DNA of 64,000 nucleotides from Geomonas edaphica (lineage in GTDB: Bacteria; Desulfobacterota; Desulfuromonadia; Geobacterales; Geobacteraceae), in contig NZ_SSYB01000006.1 in assembly GCF_004917075.1 (NCBI RefSeq), forward strand, positions 96,574-160,573, in the 5' to 3' direction. The translations under genes and the position numbers were made by a program. Below the pieces are notes generated by a model that searched no databases, had not been told where the DNA came from, and worked only from the letters and a program-made list of their open reading frames with translations. Of the stretch, positions 45,420 to 54,120 are shown in pieces (within the stretch, counting starts at the first letter, position 1; every line of letters begins with the position of its first letter).

Positions 45420-45884
45420 CTACCTTGCCGGGACCACCGTGACGAAGCTCTGCATCCAGTCCATGCCGCCCCCCTTGGCACCCTCGCCACCGTCGCTTCC
45501 AAAGTATTTGTAGGTGAAGCGCAGCCGTTCACCTGCTGTGACGGGAACGGGGAGCTTGACGGTGAAGTCGGCGGCCTGGTCAAGCATCAGGTCGTTCGGA
45601 ATGATGTATGTCACGCTGCGCGTGATTTCCTTCCCGGAGGCATCAAGAGGTGCCACCCATATCTCCATGCCGCGCATGATGTAATAACGGACGTTTTTCA
45701 CTACCCCCTGCACGACGGTCCCACCATCGGAAGGCTTAACTTCCCATCCCATGACAACATCAAATTGGCTGTACCGCTGCGGCATGGACTGCAGGCGCTG
45801 CTGCTGTGGGTTCGAGGGCGGATAAGTCGCGCAGGCGGTGAGAAGGGTTGCTGCTAATAAAAGAATGAATGTCGGTCTTCTCAT
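45420..45884 (-). CDS. Small lipoprotein, YcfL-like
   Basis: 154 aa, signal peptide MRRPTFILLLAATLLTAC with a standard lipobox. The mature part is beta-rich (GGTVVQGVVKNVRYYIMRGMEIWVAPLDASG, RLRFTYKYFG). An extracellular-appendage or outer-membrane-assembly function is not demonstrable. It precedes the PAS kinase gene by 49 bases on the same strand and may share its transcript. Confidence 0.7.
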   Translation of the reverse strand: MRRPTFILLLAATLLTACATYPPSNPQQQRLQSMPQRYSQFDVVMGWEVKPSDGGTVVQGVVKNVRYYIMRGMEIWVAPLDASGKEITRSVTYIIPNDLMLDQAADFTVKLPVPVTAGERLRFTYKYFGSDGGEGAKGGGMDWMQSFVTVVPAR

Positions 45885-46053
45885 GATTTGTCCTCCTTTT
45901 TACCAGTGCCTATTTTACGCTAGGGGATGGTAATGCACAATGCGGGGGGGCGGAAATGAGAGGCCAAAAGAGGGGGGGGATGGGAGTGATGGTAACAGGC
46001 CGGGAGAGGAGTCCCCTCCCGGCAGTTGCACGAGTCGGCAGCTTCGTTCGTGG

Positions 46054-46545
46054 CTAGCGCTCCTGCTCAAGGCACATGCCGCCTAAGCCGCGCCCCCTCT
46101 TGAGTTCCTTGAACTTCGCTGCCTGCTCCGGCGTCAGCAGGGCCAGGACCTGTTTCGCAACCGCTGCACGCGCCACGGCGAGATCGGCCTGCAGTCCAGC
46201 GACCTTGGCAGACTGGGCTCTGATCGCCCCCTCGTCGGCACTGCCTGAGTGCACGAGGTCACGAAGCGCGCGGCGCTCGGTTCCGAGGGCCGCGAAAGTC
46301 GGTTTGTTTTTCTGCCGCTCCGCCTCGAAGAGCGTACGCACCTGCTGCTTCTGCGCGTCGGTCAGGCCGAGCTCGCGGGCCATCTTTCTGAACATCCCGC
46401 CGTGCCCCTTGTGTTTTTGCTGTTCGCATCCGCCCATGCGTCCATCTCCGCCGGCACCATAGCCGGCAAAGGCGCTCTGGCTTCCGAGGACGGTGGTAGC
46501 GGTAATGCAGGCAAACAGCATCAGGCGCTTCATTTGTCTTTTCAT
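46054..46545 (-). CDS. Spy/CpxP-family periplasmic protein
   Basis: 163 aa; AAGGAG lies 7 bases before the ATG; signal peptide MKRQMKRLMLFACITATTVLGSQSAFA. The mature protein is helical with two LTxxQ-type motifs (LTDAQKQQVRTLFEAER and LTPEQAAKFKEL), the marks of the CpxP/Spy/CnrX-like superfamily. There is a His/Gly/Met-rich segment (CEQQKHKGHGGMFRKM) that could bind metal. Members are periplasmic chaperones or metal-stress sensors. No linked two-component pair is present. Confidence 0.85.
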   Translation of the reverse strand: MKRQMKRLMLFACITATTVLGSQSAFAGYGAGGDGRMGGCEQQKHKGHGGMFRKMARELGLTDAQKQQVRTLFEAERQKNKPTFAALGTERRALRDLVHSGSADEGAIRAQSAKVAGLQADLAVARAAVAKQVLALLTPEQAAKFKELKRGRGLGGMCLEQER

Positions 46546-46813
46546 GTCGACGCTCCTTTGTATTTCGCTCTGTGTTGTGATTTCTCTGTTGTTGCCGAAG
46601 ATGGAAAGACTCTACCTCCCGAATGTGTAGACAATGTGGAAGAAGTGAGGAAATCACGGCAATGGTCACAGGAGGCGTCCGACGCTCAAAGAAGACAACA
46701 CTCTTACTCACGGCGATTTTTTTTGCCTGTGGGGTTCTTGCCATCGCCTTAGGCATTGCTAAAATATCTTAACGATGCTTGCGCGACGGACAGTATCTCA
46801 AGGAGGGATAGGT

Positions 46814-47017
46814 ATGAAGATTCCGGTTGTGTTTGCGGATGAAAGACGCGGACTGGTAAAGGCGGAGGAACTCCAGAAGCTGATAGAACAGGCGGCGATC
46901 GTCTCCTTCCTGCGTAGTGACGGCGAGTGCGTCCAGGTCGGCGTCGACAGCGTGCGGGGGATGGGGGGTAGGGTCTATCGCGGCCCCGAACGCAGGGGTA
47001 ACGTGCTGTTCTGCTGA
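46814..47017 (+). CDS. 67-aa protein with GPERRG tail
   Basis: ATG at 46814 preceded by AAGGAGG; a longer frame from 46775 is unlikely. The sequence MKIPVVFADERRGLVKAEEL is followed by SFLRSDGECVQVGVDSVRGMGGRVYRGPERRG. No signal peptide or membrane segment is visible. The RxxRGPERR-like tail occurs in small Geobacter proteins of unknown function. It ends at a terminator and is a single gene. Confidence 0.72.
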   Translation: MKIPVVFADERRGLVKAEELQKLIEQAAIVSFLRSDGECVQVGVDSVRGMGGRVYRGPERRGNVLFC

Positions 47018-47041
47018 GCTTTTTCAGGTCCGCAAGGCGCC

Positions 47042-47077
47042 GGGCCGGCCCCCACGGGAGCCGGCCTTTGCTTTTTC
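47042..47077 (+). terminator. Intrinsic terminator
   Basis: GGCCGGC, a loop of about 10 bases, GCCGGCC and TTTGCTTTTT, 25 bases after the 67-aa gene. Confidence 0.85.
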
Positions 47078-47444
47078 TGCAGTCGCCATCCTCACTACAC
47101 ACCTCTTTGACTGTTATACAAATCCGCCAATATTTTCAATTTTGCAAAACATGGTGCGCCCCTTTCGCATATTTGCGAAGCGCCTCGGCGGGTCCATCTC
47201 TCCGGACCAAGCTGCTGATATCACGCATCATACAGGGAAAACGGTACCGGAAACTGGCTCGAACCGCTTTCGCCGTTGTGCGAAAAGGGGACGCGATGGG
47301 AAATCGCTCCGGGATGATGTGCTCCATCGTAACGTGCCGTAAACACGGCATAAGTGAAAAATATACAAAACTTTAAAACATTGGTATGCAGGTTGCTAAG
47401 GTCTCTGGCAAGAGTCGCAAATCCAACTATGGAGGTATAAAGGC
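47078..47444. other. Intergenic region before the MFS transporter gene
   Basis: About 365 bases; short frames only, none with a ribosome site. It probably holds the transporter's promoter. No clear hexamers; the segment 47340-47400 is A+T-rich. Confidence 0.4.
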
Positions 47445-48746
47445 ATGGCACAAGCATCATCTAACAAGGGCTGGCAGGTAGTCTCCGCCGGAACCGGTAT
47501 CAACCTGGCGCTCGGGGTGTTGTATGCCTGGAGTATCTTCAAGGGGGCCATCAAGTCGTCCATCGAAAAGGGCGGCCCTGATGCCTTCCAGTGGAGCTTA
47601 AGCTCCATCAATGATCCCTACGCACTCTGCTGTCTCGCCTTTGCCTTCTCCATGATCGTCGCGGGCAAATGCCAGGACAAGATCGGTCCCGCGAAGACCG
47701 CGCTGATCGGCGGCATCCTCGTTGGGGCGGGCTTCACCCTCATGGGTTACTCGAACAGCTACGCCGCCTGGGTCACCGGCTTCGGCGTCCTTGCCGGCTC
47801 CGGTTTCGGCTTCGGCTATTCCGCCGCCACACCGCCCGCGCTCAAATGGTTCTCCTCCAAGAAGACCGGCCTCATCGCAGGCATCGTGGTTGCCGGCTTC
47901 GGCCTGGCGCCGGTCTACATCGCGCCGCTTTCCAGCTATCTCCTGGGCGCCTACGGCATCCAGCAGTCCATGTACATCCTGGCGACGGGCTTCGCCGTCA
48001 TCGTCTGCGGTCTCTCCTTCGCCCTGGTGAACCCCCCGAAAGGGTACGTCCCGGCCGAGCCGGTAATGAAGGGTGAGGAGAAGGCCGCTCCGGCCAAGAA
48101 ATCCGTGTACGACGCGACGGTCAGCGAGATGCTCAAGTCGCCGAAGTTCTACATGCTCTGGGCCACCTTCTTCATCGGCGCCGGCGCAGGCCTCATGGTG
48201 ATCGGTTCCGTGGCCGGTCTCGCCAAGAAAAGTATGGGCCCCATGGCCTTCGTGGCGGTAGCCATCATGGCGATCGGCAACGCCTCGGGCCGCGTAGTGG
48301 CCGGTGTTCTCTCCGACAAGATCGGCCGCCGCGCCACCCTGACCATCATGCTCGGCTTCCAGGCCATCCTGATGTTCGCCGCGGTCCCCGTGGTCGGCTC
48401 CGGCTCCGCCGCGATGCTCGTCGTCCTCGCCTCCCTGATCGGCTTCAACTACGGCTCTAACCTCACCCTGTTCCCCTCCTTCGCAAAGGACTACTGGGGC
48501 TTCAAGAACTACGGCCTCAACTACGGCGTGCTCTTTAGCGCCTGGGGCGTGGGGGGCTTCGTCATGGGGCGCGTTTCCGAGATGATGAACGCACAGCCGG
48601 GCGGCCTGAACAAGTCCTTCATCCTCGCCGGCTCCTGCCTGGCCCTCGGCACCGTGATCACCTTCTTCCTGCGTGAGAAGAAAGCGGTCGAGGTCGAGGC
48701 CGCCGAGGTGGCAGGCGAGAAGGTCGCCGTCAAGGTTTCCGCCTAG
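47445..48746 (+). CDS. MFS transporter, oxalate/formate antiporter (OFA) family
   Basis: 433 aa with 12 predicted membrane segments. It has OFA-family marks: GTGINLALGVLYAWSIFKGAI at the first helix, GKCQDKIGPAKTALIGGILVGAGF (the MFS loop 2-3 motif), GFGFGYSAATPPALKWFSSKKTGLIAGIVVAGFGLAP, and a central charged loop (VMKGEEKAAPAKKSVYD). It moves small carboxylates across the inner membrane by exchange or H+ symport; the specificity is not readable. The ATG has GGAGG upstream. It is a single gene with its own terminator. Confidence 0.9.
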   Translation: MAQASSNKGWQVVSAGTGINLALGVLYAWSIFKGAIKSSIEKGGPDAFQWSLSSINDPYALCCLAFAFSMIVAGKCQDKIGPAKTALIGGILVGAGFTLMGYSNSYAAWVTGFGVLAGSGFGFGYSAATPPALKWFSSKKTGLIAGIVVAGFGLAPVYIAPLSSYLLGAYGIQQSMYILATGFAVIVCGLSFALVNPPKGYVPAEPVMKGEEKAAPAKKSVYDATVSEMLKSPKFYMLWATFFIGAGAGLMVIGSVAGLAKKSMGPMAFVAVAIMAIGNASGRVVAGVLSDKIGRRATLTIMLGFQAILMFAAVPVVGSGSAAMLVVLASLIGFNYGSNLTLFPSFAKDYWGFKNYGLNYGVLFSAWGVGGFVMGRVSEMMNAQPGGLNKSFILAGSCLALGTVITFFLREKKAVEVEAAEVAGEKVAVKVSA

Positions 48747-48769
48747 GATGCTTTTCAACTGATGTTGTA

Positions 48770-48808
48770 AAAAAGAAGGGCCATGCGATTTCTGCATGGC
48801 CCTTCTTT
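48770..48808 (+). terminator. Intrinsic terminator after the MFS gene
   Basis: AAGGGCCATGC, a 7-base loop, GCATGGCCCTT, then CTTTG; A-run on the left side also fits a bidirectional role. Confidence 0.85.
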
Positions 48809-48871
48809 GCGTGATGATGCTATTATGTCGCACCCGGCTGTAACAAAACACCGCCCCATCTGGAGATCCCC

Positions 48872-50050
48872 GTGTCCGGAGAAGATTCAGCCTTGGATAC
48901 CAGCTACGTCACCATCATGCTGGTCGTCTTCCTCGTGGTGACAGGCCTTGCCATCGACATCGGCTACATGTACGTAAGCGAAGAGGATTTGCAGCATTCC
49001 GCCGAGATGGCGGCGTTGACCGGTGCCCAAAACGTCAAGCAGCGCTATCTCCAGCAGGCCCAGGCCGACCCTAAGCTGCTTGCCGGGGTCGCAAGCGACC
49101 TGGTGCAGGCGCAGGCGCGCAGCGCCGCGGTCGATCTCGTCACCGGCAAGCACGACGCCGCCGCCCTGGTGGGACTCCTCAACAACAACGGCAACGCGCT
49201 CACCGGCGACAACGACATCACGGTCGGCTTCTGGAACATGAGTAGCCGCAGCTATACCCCGGGTGCCACCCCTGTGAACGCCGTGCAGGTGAGAACGAGG
49301 CGCACCGCCGAGAGCAGTTCGGTGGGCCTTGGCTCCCTGGGGACCTTCATCGCCAAGATCAGCGGTACCGACAGCTTCGGCACCACGCCGGTCGCCACCG
49401 CTGCCCTCGTCCCCGGCACCCGCGCCAACATCGCCATCTGCGCAGAGGCGACCCCCGCCTCCTGCACCTTTCCGGAGATCTGCAGTATCCCGGAGCGGCG
49501 CATGAGCCACGCTCCGTGGGACGCGCAGGGAAAAAGCGCCCTCGCGAGCCATTACCTGTACACCTCCCTTTTGCACCCGGTCACCCTCACCAACACCATG
49601 TCCGACCTCGTCTGCCAGGAAATGCCGGTCCAGGAGGTGTGCGGTCTCCCGATCTTCACCGCGGCAAGCGGCAACGACACGATCCTGCGTGACATAAAGG
49701 CCATGATGTACGATCCGCAGGTGGACCGCTCCAACAAGGAGTACGACAAAAACGGGAGGCTTGTCGGGTGGTGGCTCATCGTTCCCGCTACCGACTGCTC
49801 CGCCTTCGAGCCCGGTGGTAGCTATCAGCAGCACACCGTGACGCGGTATGCGCTGGTGCGTATCAGCAGGATCTGCACGACGGGTGCACCGGGATGCGGC
49901 AAGGCGCAGGCACAGGCACAGGCGGACCAACCGGCCAATACCTGCGTTCCCGGCGGGGAAGGGCTGTACATCGACCGTATCTCCAGCGTCGCCTGCAACG
50001 ATCCCGGAAAGCGCCTCCTCCCCGGATTGCGCCCGGTGCTGGTCGATTAG
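48872..50050 (+). CDS. TadG-like protein with N-terminal Tad membrane segment
   Basis: GTG start with GGAG 7 bases upstream, 392 aa. Residues about 10-50 (YVTIMLVVFLVVTGLAIDIGYMYVSEEDLQHSAEMAALTGA) are the TadG/TadE-type signal-anchor with the conserved Asp and ADxAALAGA-like end. The rest is periplasmic, with eight or more Cys residues in pairs (CAEATPASCTFPEIC). It belongs to the Tad/Flp-pilus-associated proteins that stay at the inner membrane, but no other tad genes are in the window. The stop is 28 bases before the DUF309 gene. Confidence 0.75.
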   Translation: MSGEDSALDTSYVTIMLVVFLVVTGLAIDIGYMYVSEEDLQHSAEMAALTGAQNVKQRYLQQAQADPKLLAGVASDLVQAQARSAAVDLVTGKHDAAALVGLLNNNGNALTGDNDITVGFWNMSSRSYTPGATPVNAVQVRTRRTAESSSVGLGSLGTFIAKISGTDSFGTTPVATAALVPGTRANIAICAEATPASCTFPEICSIPERRMSHAPWDAQGKSALASHYLYTSLLHPVTLTNTMSDLVCQEMPVQEVCGLPIFTAASGNDTILRDIKAMMYDPQVDRSNKEYDKNGRLVGWWLIVPATDCSAFEPGGSYQQHTVTRYALVRISRICTTGAPGCGKAQAQAQADQPANTCVPGGEGLYIDRISSVACNDPGKRLLPGLRPVLVD

Positions 50051-50078
50051 GAGTGGTTGCCAAGGCGTGAGGTGCCCC

Positions 50079-50480
50079 ATGGATCAGTGCCGGGAAGAGG
50101 CCCCGCAGGAACTGCTGCAGGCGATTGAGGAGTTCAACTCCGGCGCCTGGTTTGAGTGCCACGAGACGCTCGAAGAACTCTGGGTGGGGTCCAAGGGGGA
50201 GATGCGGGACTTCTACCAGGGGGTGCTGCAGATAGCCGTCGCGCTGCATCATTGGCGTAACGGCAACTTCAAGGGAGCCGAGGGGCTTTTGGAGCGCGCC
50301 TGCGACATGCTGCGCCGGGTCTCCGCGGCATGCCAAGGGGTGGACGTAGCGCGGCTTGTGGAGGACGCGGGGGGGATGCGCGCGGCGCTTGTCTCCCTGG
50401 GGGCGGAGCGGATGGCCGAACTCGATCCCGCCCTGGTCCCGACGCTGCACCCGCCGCCCCGTACCGGGGACGCGCCCTGA
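50079..50480 (+). CDS. DUF309 protein
   Basis: ATG at 50079 with GAGG at 6 bases, 133 aa. It has the family signature FNSGAWFECHETLEELWVGSKGEMRDFYQGVLQIAVALHHWRNGNFKGAEGLL, helical, with the conserved His/Glu pair. DUF309 proteins are small cytoplasmic proteins of unknown role, often with Geobacter cell-envelope genes. It is read from the same strand as the TadG-like gene and probably shares its transcript. Confidence 0.88.
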   Translation: MDQCREEAPQELLQAIEEFNSGAWFECHETLEELWVGSKGEMRDFYQGVLQIAVALHHWRNGNFKGAEGLLERACDMLRRVSAACQGVDVARLVEDAGGMRAALVSLGAERMAELDPALVPTLHPPPRTGDAP

Positions 50481-50495
50481 CCAAGGCAAGACGCA

Positions 50496-50530
50496 AAAGA
50501 GCCGCCCACCTTTAAAGGGGGCGGCTCTTT
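50496..50530. terminator. Bidirectional intrinsic terminator
   Basis: AAAGAGCCGCCC and GGGCGGCTCTTT pair around a loop of about 11 bases, between the convergent DUF309 and carbonic anhydrase genes. Confidence 0.88.
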
Positions 50531-50549
50531 GATTTTCCAACCTGCGGGG

Positions 50550-51239
50550 CTACTTGAGCAGGGTAACCTTGCCGTCGTCGAGGTCGTACTTGGCGGCGAC
50601 GATTTTGATCTTACCTTCCTTTACTTCCTTGGCGAGAAGCTTCGAGCGCTTGGGAAGCTGTGCGGCGACCGCCTTCGCGTTGATCTCGGAGGCGCACTCG
50701 ATGATCTCCTCCTTCGCCTTACCCTTGCACTGCGCCTTCGCCTTCTTGGCGGCGGGAGCGATCTCCTTCACGATGGCGCCGATGTTTCCTTCCGGCTTGC
50801 CGCCGGCCACGGTCGCGGTGACGGCGCCGCAGCGCTCGTGCCCGAGCACCATGATGAGCGGGCTGCCGAGGTGCTCGGCTGCGTATTCGACGCTCCCCAG
50901 CACGAGCGGATCGGCCACGTTGCCGGCGACGCGCACCACGAAAACCTCGCCCAGGGACTGGTCGAAGATCAGTTCGGGCGGGACGCGGGAATCGGAGCAG
51001 GAGAGGATGATGGCGTAGGGGTGCTGGCTCTTCGCCAGTTTGCCGCGCGCCGAAGCGTCGCACAGCGTCCCGGTGGTCATCTTGCTTTCCACGTAGCGGG
51101 CATTGCCGTCCATCAGTTTCTGCAGGGCCTGGTCGGCGGTGACGCCGCTTCCCTCGCTGGAGGCGAAGGCGATGCCGGCCATTGCCGCCAGAGCCGTTGC
51201 CGCGATTGCGATCCTGCGTGCTACCTTGCTGCTTTTCAT
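50550..51239 (-). CDS. Periplasmic beta-class carbonic anhydrase
   Basis: 229 aa. The signal peptide (MKSSKVARRIAIAATALAAMAGIAFA) shows export, less common for beta-type enzymes. Zinc ligands are visible: Cys81 (in SCSDSRVPPE), Asp83, His134 and Cys137 (in VLGHERCGAV). The other family motifs (AGNVADPLVLGSVEYA) are present. It interconverts CO2 and bicarbonate, here in the periplasm, perhaps to use or dispose of CO2 from acetate or formate oxidation. The C-terminus is a regular helical end. Confidence 0.92.
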   Translation of the reverse strand: MKSSKVARRIAIAATALAAMAGIAFASSEGSGVTADQALQKLMDGNARYVESKMTTGTLCDASARGKLAKSQHPYAIILSCSDSRVPPELIFDQSLGEVFVVRVAGNVADPLVLGSVEYAAEHLGSPLIMVLGHERCGAVTATVAGGKPEGNIGAIVKEIAPAAKKAKAQCKGKAKEEIIECASEINAKAVAAQLPKRSKLLAKEVKEGKIKIVAAKYDLDDGKVTLLK

Positions 51240-51486
51240 ATGAACTCCTCCTTTTGATGTGTCGGGGAGACCCCGAAACTATTTCAGCCGCCGGCGGACC
51301 GGGGCAATTGCAGACCATTGGAAAAAGGGGCGGCCCATTTTACATGAAACCAGGGATTATGCCACTCCAATATGGCGGCTCTAAATGAACCTGATGCCAC
51401 ACGATGTTCGGTAAGCGGCGTGATGGTTGACAAGGGGGAGCGCTTTGGGGCAGAGTGGGGCGGCAAATAACCGCAGCGAGGTGAGG

Positions 51487-51648
51487 ATGTTCCTGTTGAA
51501 CCTGTTGGGTATCGGGATACTGGTGACGGTCGGCATCGCGGCCATCGCGTTTTTGGAAGAGAAGCTCGTGAGCGGGCCGCGCCGCAAGCAGATTGCCGAG
51601 CGGGCGAAGCAGAAGCTGGCCGCCTCGAAGGAAAAGAGGGAAGGCTAG
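51487..51648 (+). CDS. 53-aa membrane protein
   Basis: ATG at 51487, ribosome site GAGG at 5 bases; a longer frame from 51427 starts with TTG. There is one hydrophobic helix (MFLLNLLGIGILVTVGIAAIAFLEEKLV) then a basic tail (SGPRRKQIAERAKQKLAASKEKR). It is a single-span membrane protein without a recognised family. It converges with the DUF1634 gene, overlapping by 4 bases at 51645-51648. Confidence 0.6.
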   Translation: MFLLNLLGIGILVTVGIAAIAFLEEKLVSGPRRKQIAERAKQKLAASKEKREG

Positions 51649-51962
51649 TCCCCCTTGCCGAAGTAGATCCCGGCGGCCATGGCGCAGAGGACCACGATGG
51701 AGAAAAAGGCGAAGTGCCAGTCCCGCTCTTTCGTGAAGATGATGCTTGCCGCCACCACGCGCATGACCGGGGTCCCCAGCAGCACGAGGAGCCCGGCTGT
51801 GATCAGTTTCGGCGCGAGCACGGTCATCCCCATCGTCATGAGAGCTATCCCCACCGTGAGAAGTGCTGCGGCGATCAGCGACCCAAGCCGCAACAGCCGC
51901 GCCAGCACCAACTCGATCGGGTGCACCTCCGCGCCCGCCTCGTGACCGTTTCCTACCACCAC
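51645..51962 (-). CDS. DUF1634 membrane protein
   Basis: 105 aa starting at GTG 51962, inside the last codons of the upstream TauE/SafE gene. It has three hydrophobic segments and the family motif TPVMRVVAASIIFTKERDWHFAFFSIVVL. DUF1634 proteins almost always sit beside TauE/SafE exporters, and the 10-base overlap here indicates coupled translation. Their function is undefined; an accessory subunit is likely. Confidence 0.85.
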   Translation of the reverse strand: MVVGNGHEAGAEVHPIELVLARLLRLGSLIAAALLTVGIALMTMGMTVLAPKLITAGLLVLLGTPVMRVVAASIIFTKERDWHFAFFSIVVLCAMAAGIYFGKGD

Positions 51963-52789
51963 TTCACCCCCTTGTAGATCATCTCAATCGCCGTGTAGGC
52001 CAGGATCGGCATGAAGAAGAGCCTGATCTTGCTTGCCTTCATGTGCACCATGAGGCGCGCGCCGAGGATCGCCCCGATCAGCACTCCCAGAACGACCGGC
52101 CCCGCCACCAGCGGCTTCACGTCGCCGCGCGCGAAGTAAACCACCGCACCCGATGCCGCGGTAACCCCGATCATGAAGTTGGAGGTGGCGCTCGAGGCCT
52201 TGAACGGCATTCCCATCACCTGGTCCATGGCCGGCACCTTGAAAATCCCCGCTCCGATCCCCAAGAGTCCCGCGGCCGCTCCCGAGAAGTACATGATGAT
52301 GAGCCCCGGGATAGTGCGACTCACCTGGTAGTCGATCCGGCGTCCGAGCGCCTTGTCGTAGTAGGAACCCTTGAGCCTCAGCCGCTGCGAGATGGCGTCG
52401 GGAGTCACTTCCTTTTTATGCTCTTCCTTCCTGGTGCGGAACATGTTGTACGCCGAGTAGGCGAGGAGGACTCCGAAGAGAATGAACAAAAGGCGCTGGT
52501 TCACCCAGCCGGCCAAGAGTGCGCCGGTCAGGGCGCCCGTGGCGGTCCCCATTTCGAGCCATATGGCAACCCGGGTGTTGGTGAGGCGGTCCCTCAGGAA
52601 GGCGACGGCGGCTCCCGTCGAGGTGGCGATGATGCAGACCGTGGAGGCGGCCACCGCGGTGCGCATCGGCATGTTGAAGCCGAGGGTCAGGGCGGGAACG
52701 ATGATGATGCCACCGCCGAGGCCGAGCATGGCCCCCACCACCCCGGCCAGGATTCCTAATACAAAAACGAGTATGAAGGTGATGACCAC
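51953..52789 (-). CDS. TauE/SafE-family anion exporter
   Basis: The GTG at 52789 has GGAGGGG at 7 bases; the frame upstream to 52837 adds a basic, unlikely extension. It gives 278 aa with about eight membrane segments. The motifs are GAMLGLGGGIIIVPALTLGF (first repeat) and GLLGIGAGIFKVPAMDQVMGMPFKASSATSNFMIG (second repeat), the duplicated signature of TSUP exporters. These move sulfite, sulfonates or related anions out of the cell. The next gene, DUF1634, is coupled to it. Confidence 0.9.
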   Translation of the reverse strand: MVITFILVFVLGILAGVVGAMLGLGGGIIIVPALTLGFNMPMRTAVAASTVCIIATSTGAAVAFLRDRLTNTRVAIWLEMGTATGALTGALLAGWVNQRLLFILFGVLLAYSAYNMFRTRKEEHKKEVTPDAISQRLRLKGSYYDKALGRRIDYQVSRTIPGLIIMYFSGAAAGLLGIGAGIFKVPAMDQVMGMPFKASSATSNFMIGVTAASGAVVYFARGDVKPLVAGPVVLGVLIGAILGARLMVHMKASKIRLFFMPILAYTAIEMIYKGVKWW

Positions 52790-53045
52790 TTTTAAGCCCC
52801 TCCGGCCCGGCAAACGCCGGCGTGTTGCAACCGGCACAATCTACCTTTTCTGCACACCCTTTACAAATAAAAAAGGCTAACAGCAGACCAATGTTACGCG
52901 GTCGGAGCCCCGGTCCTCATACGTGCCGGTGCGCAGGTGAGACTGCTTAAACATTAGGCTTCTCTGCCTCTTTTTTGCCTCCGTCCGGCACTGGTGGCAC
53001 ATCTGCGCCTAATGATTACTGGGGTTTAGGTGCATGGATAGAAGC

Positions 53046-53061
53046 TGGCACGGCTCCTGCT
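53046..53061 (+). promoter_or_regulatory. Candidate sigma-54 promoter
   Basis: TGGCACGGCTCCTGCT: the -24 GG and -12 GC are 10 bases apart as required, and the -24 box is identical to the consensus TGGCACG; only one base of the -12 box (TTGC) differs. Transcription would start near 53072. Confidence 0.55.
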
Positions 53062-53120
53062 AATTACAGCGCAAGGTACGTAGCACAGCGTAGTGCACGT
53101 GGCCAAAGAATGACAGGCAA

Positions 53121-53158
53121 AGGCGCCTCTCCATTACGGGTGAGAGGCGCCTTTTTTT
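53121..53158 (+). terminator. Intrinsic terminator upstream of the barrel-protein gene
   Basis: AGGCGCCTCTC, a 10-base loop, GAGAGGCGCCT, then seven T. It lies 105 bases before the next ATG, so it either ends a small RNA or attenuates the next gene. Confidence 0.9.
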
Positions 53159-53262
53159 ATGCAAATTCAGTGAAAGGGGGAGGTTCAGTCGGAAGGCTGA
53201 AAGTCTGAGAGAGTTTGTTGCAAAGAAGATAGAACAAAAAACAATTACAAAGGAGTAACGAC

Positions 53263-53997
53263 ATGAAAAGAATCATCAAAAGTCTCATCATGGCAACGGC
53301 GCTGACCATCGCAACCACCGGGATCGCAATGGCGACACCCTCCACCCAGATCTGGATTCCGTCCACCGACGTGCAGGCCTTCAAGTCGCTGCACCTTGGT
53401 ATCGACAACTACACCCGGACCTCATCCGGTGGTTCCGATTTCCGTCCCAATGTCTACGATCTTGGGCTCACCGCCGGCGTGCTCCCTTTCGAGAAGGTTC
53501 AGGCCGAAGTCGGCGTGGACTATATGACCTACGGGATCAACACCCTCGACAGCAACCCGCTCTCCTTCAACGCCAAGCTCGGCACTCCGGAAGACTCCCT
53601 CTTCTCCGGTTCCCCTGCGCTCGCCTTCGGCGGTTACGGCTTCGGCACTAAGAAGGACCTGACCGACAGCAACATCGTGTACGGTCTCGCCGCGAAGACC
53701 CTCCCGGTGGTGGGGCGCCTCTCCGCTGGCTACTACGTCGGCAACGACAAGGTGATCGGCGACAAGAACGACGGCGTGCTCCTCTCCTGGGACCGCACCA
53801 TGAGCGAGATCTCGGACAAGCTCTGGGTTGCCGCCGACTACCAGGGTGGCGATAACACGGTAGGCGCCTTCAGTTTCGGTGCCTCCTGGGCCTTCACCAA
53901 GAACGTCTCGGTGATCTTCGGCTACGACATCTACAACGACCAGTCGATGGCCGGCAAGAACACCTTCACCACCCAGCTGGACATCAACTTCCCTTAA
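53263..53997 (+). CDS. Outer-membrane beta-barrel-like protein
   Basis: 244 aa; AAAGGAG lies 8 bases before the ATG. Signal peptide MKRIIKSLIMATALTIATTGIAMA. The mature protein alternates short beta strands with aromatic ends and glycine turns (LHLGIDNYTR, VYDLGLTAGVLPFEKVQAEVGVDYM, YGLAAKTLPVVGRLSAGYYVGNDKV, AGKNTFTTQLDINFP), typical of small transporter barrels. No enzyme motif. It may be an outer-membrane channel; the substrate is unknown. The 5' leader has a strong terminator, so it may be controlled by attenuation. Confidence 0.78.
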   Translation: MKRIIKSLIMATALTIATTGIAMATPSTQIWIPSTDVQAFKSLHLGIDNYTRTSSGGSDFRPNVYDLGLTAGVLPFEKVQAEVGVDYMTYGINTLDSNPLSFNAKLGTPEDSLFSGSPALAFGGYGFGTKKDLTDSNIVYGLAAKTLPVVGRLSAGYYVGNDKVIGDKNDGVLLSWDRTMSEISDKLWVAADYQGGDNTVGAFSFGASWAFTKNVSVIFGYDIYNDQSMAGKNTFTTQLDINFP

Positions 53998-54120
53998 GCC
54001 GGGCGGCATGGAGGGCTGTAGCATAGGCGGGGGAGGTGCCGTGGCATCTTCCCCGTCGCTTTTTGTGCAGGTGCCCGACTGGTAGTTTTTGCATCATCGA
54101 AACTTTTTTCGACAAAAGGG

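Larger units (their letters stand above)
52790..53262. other. Non-coding region with a possible small transcript
   Basis: The 473 bases between divergent genes contain a sigma-54-type promoter match (53046-53061) followed by a perfect terminator (53121-53158). A frame at 52975-53208 runs straight through the terminator and is not trusted. The rest shows no gene. Confidence 0.5.

Noticed and set aside
45371-45583. 71-residue N-terminal extension of the PAS kinase
   Set aside because: It overlaps the lipoprotein gene in another frame and is Arg/Ser/Pro-rich.
45999-46023. Terminator for the Spy-like gene
   Set aside because: A stem (GCCGGGAG/CTCCCGGC) exists but is not followed by a T-run on either strand.
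52975-53208. 77-codon plus-strand frame
   Set aside because: It reads through a strong intrinsic terminator and lacks a ribosome site. The sequence is better explained as promoter plus small transcript.
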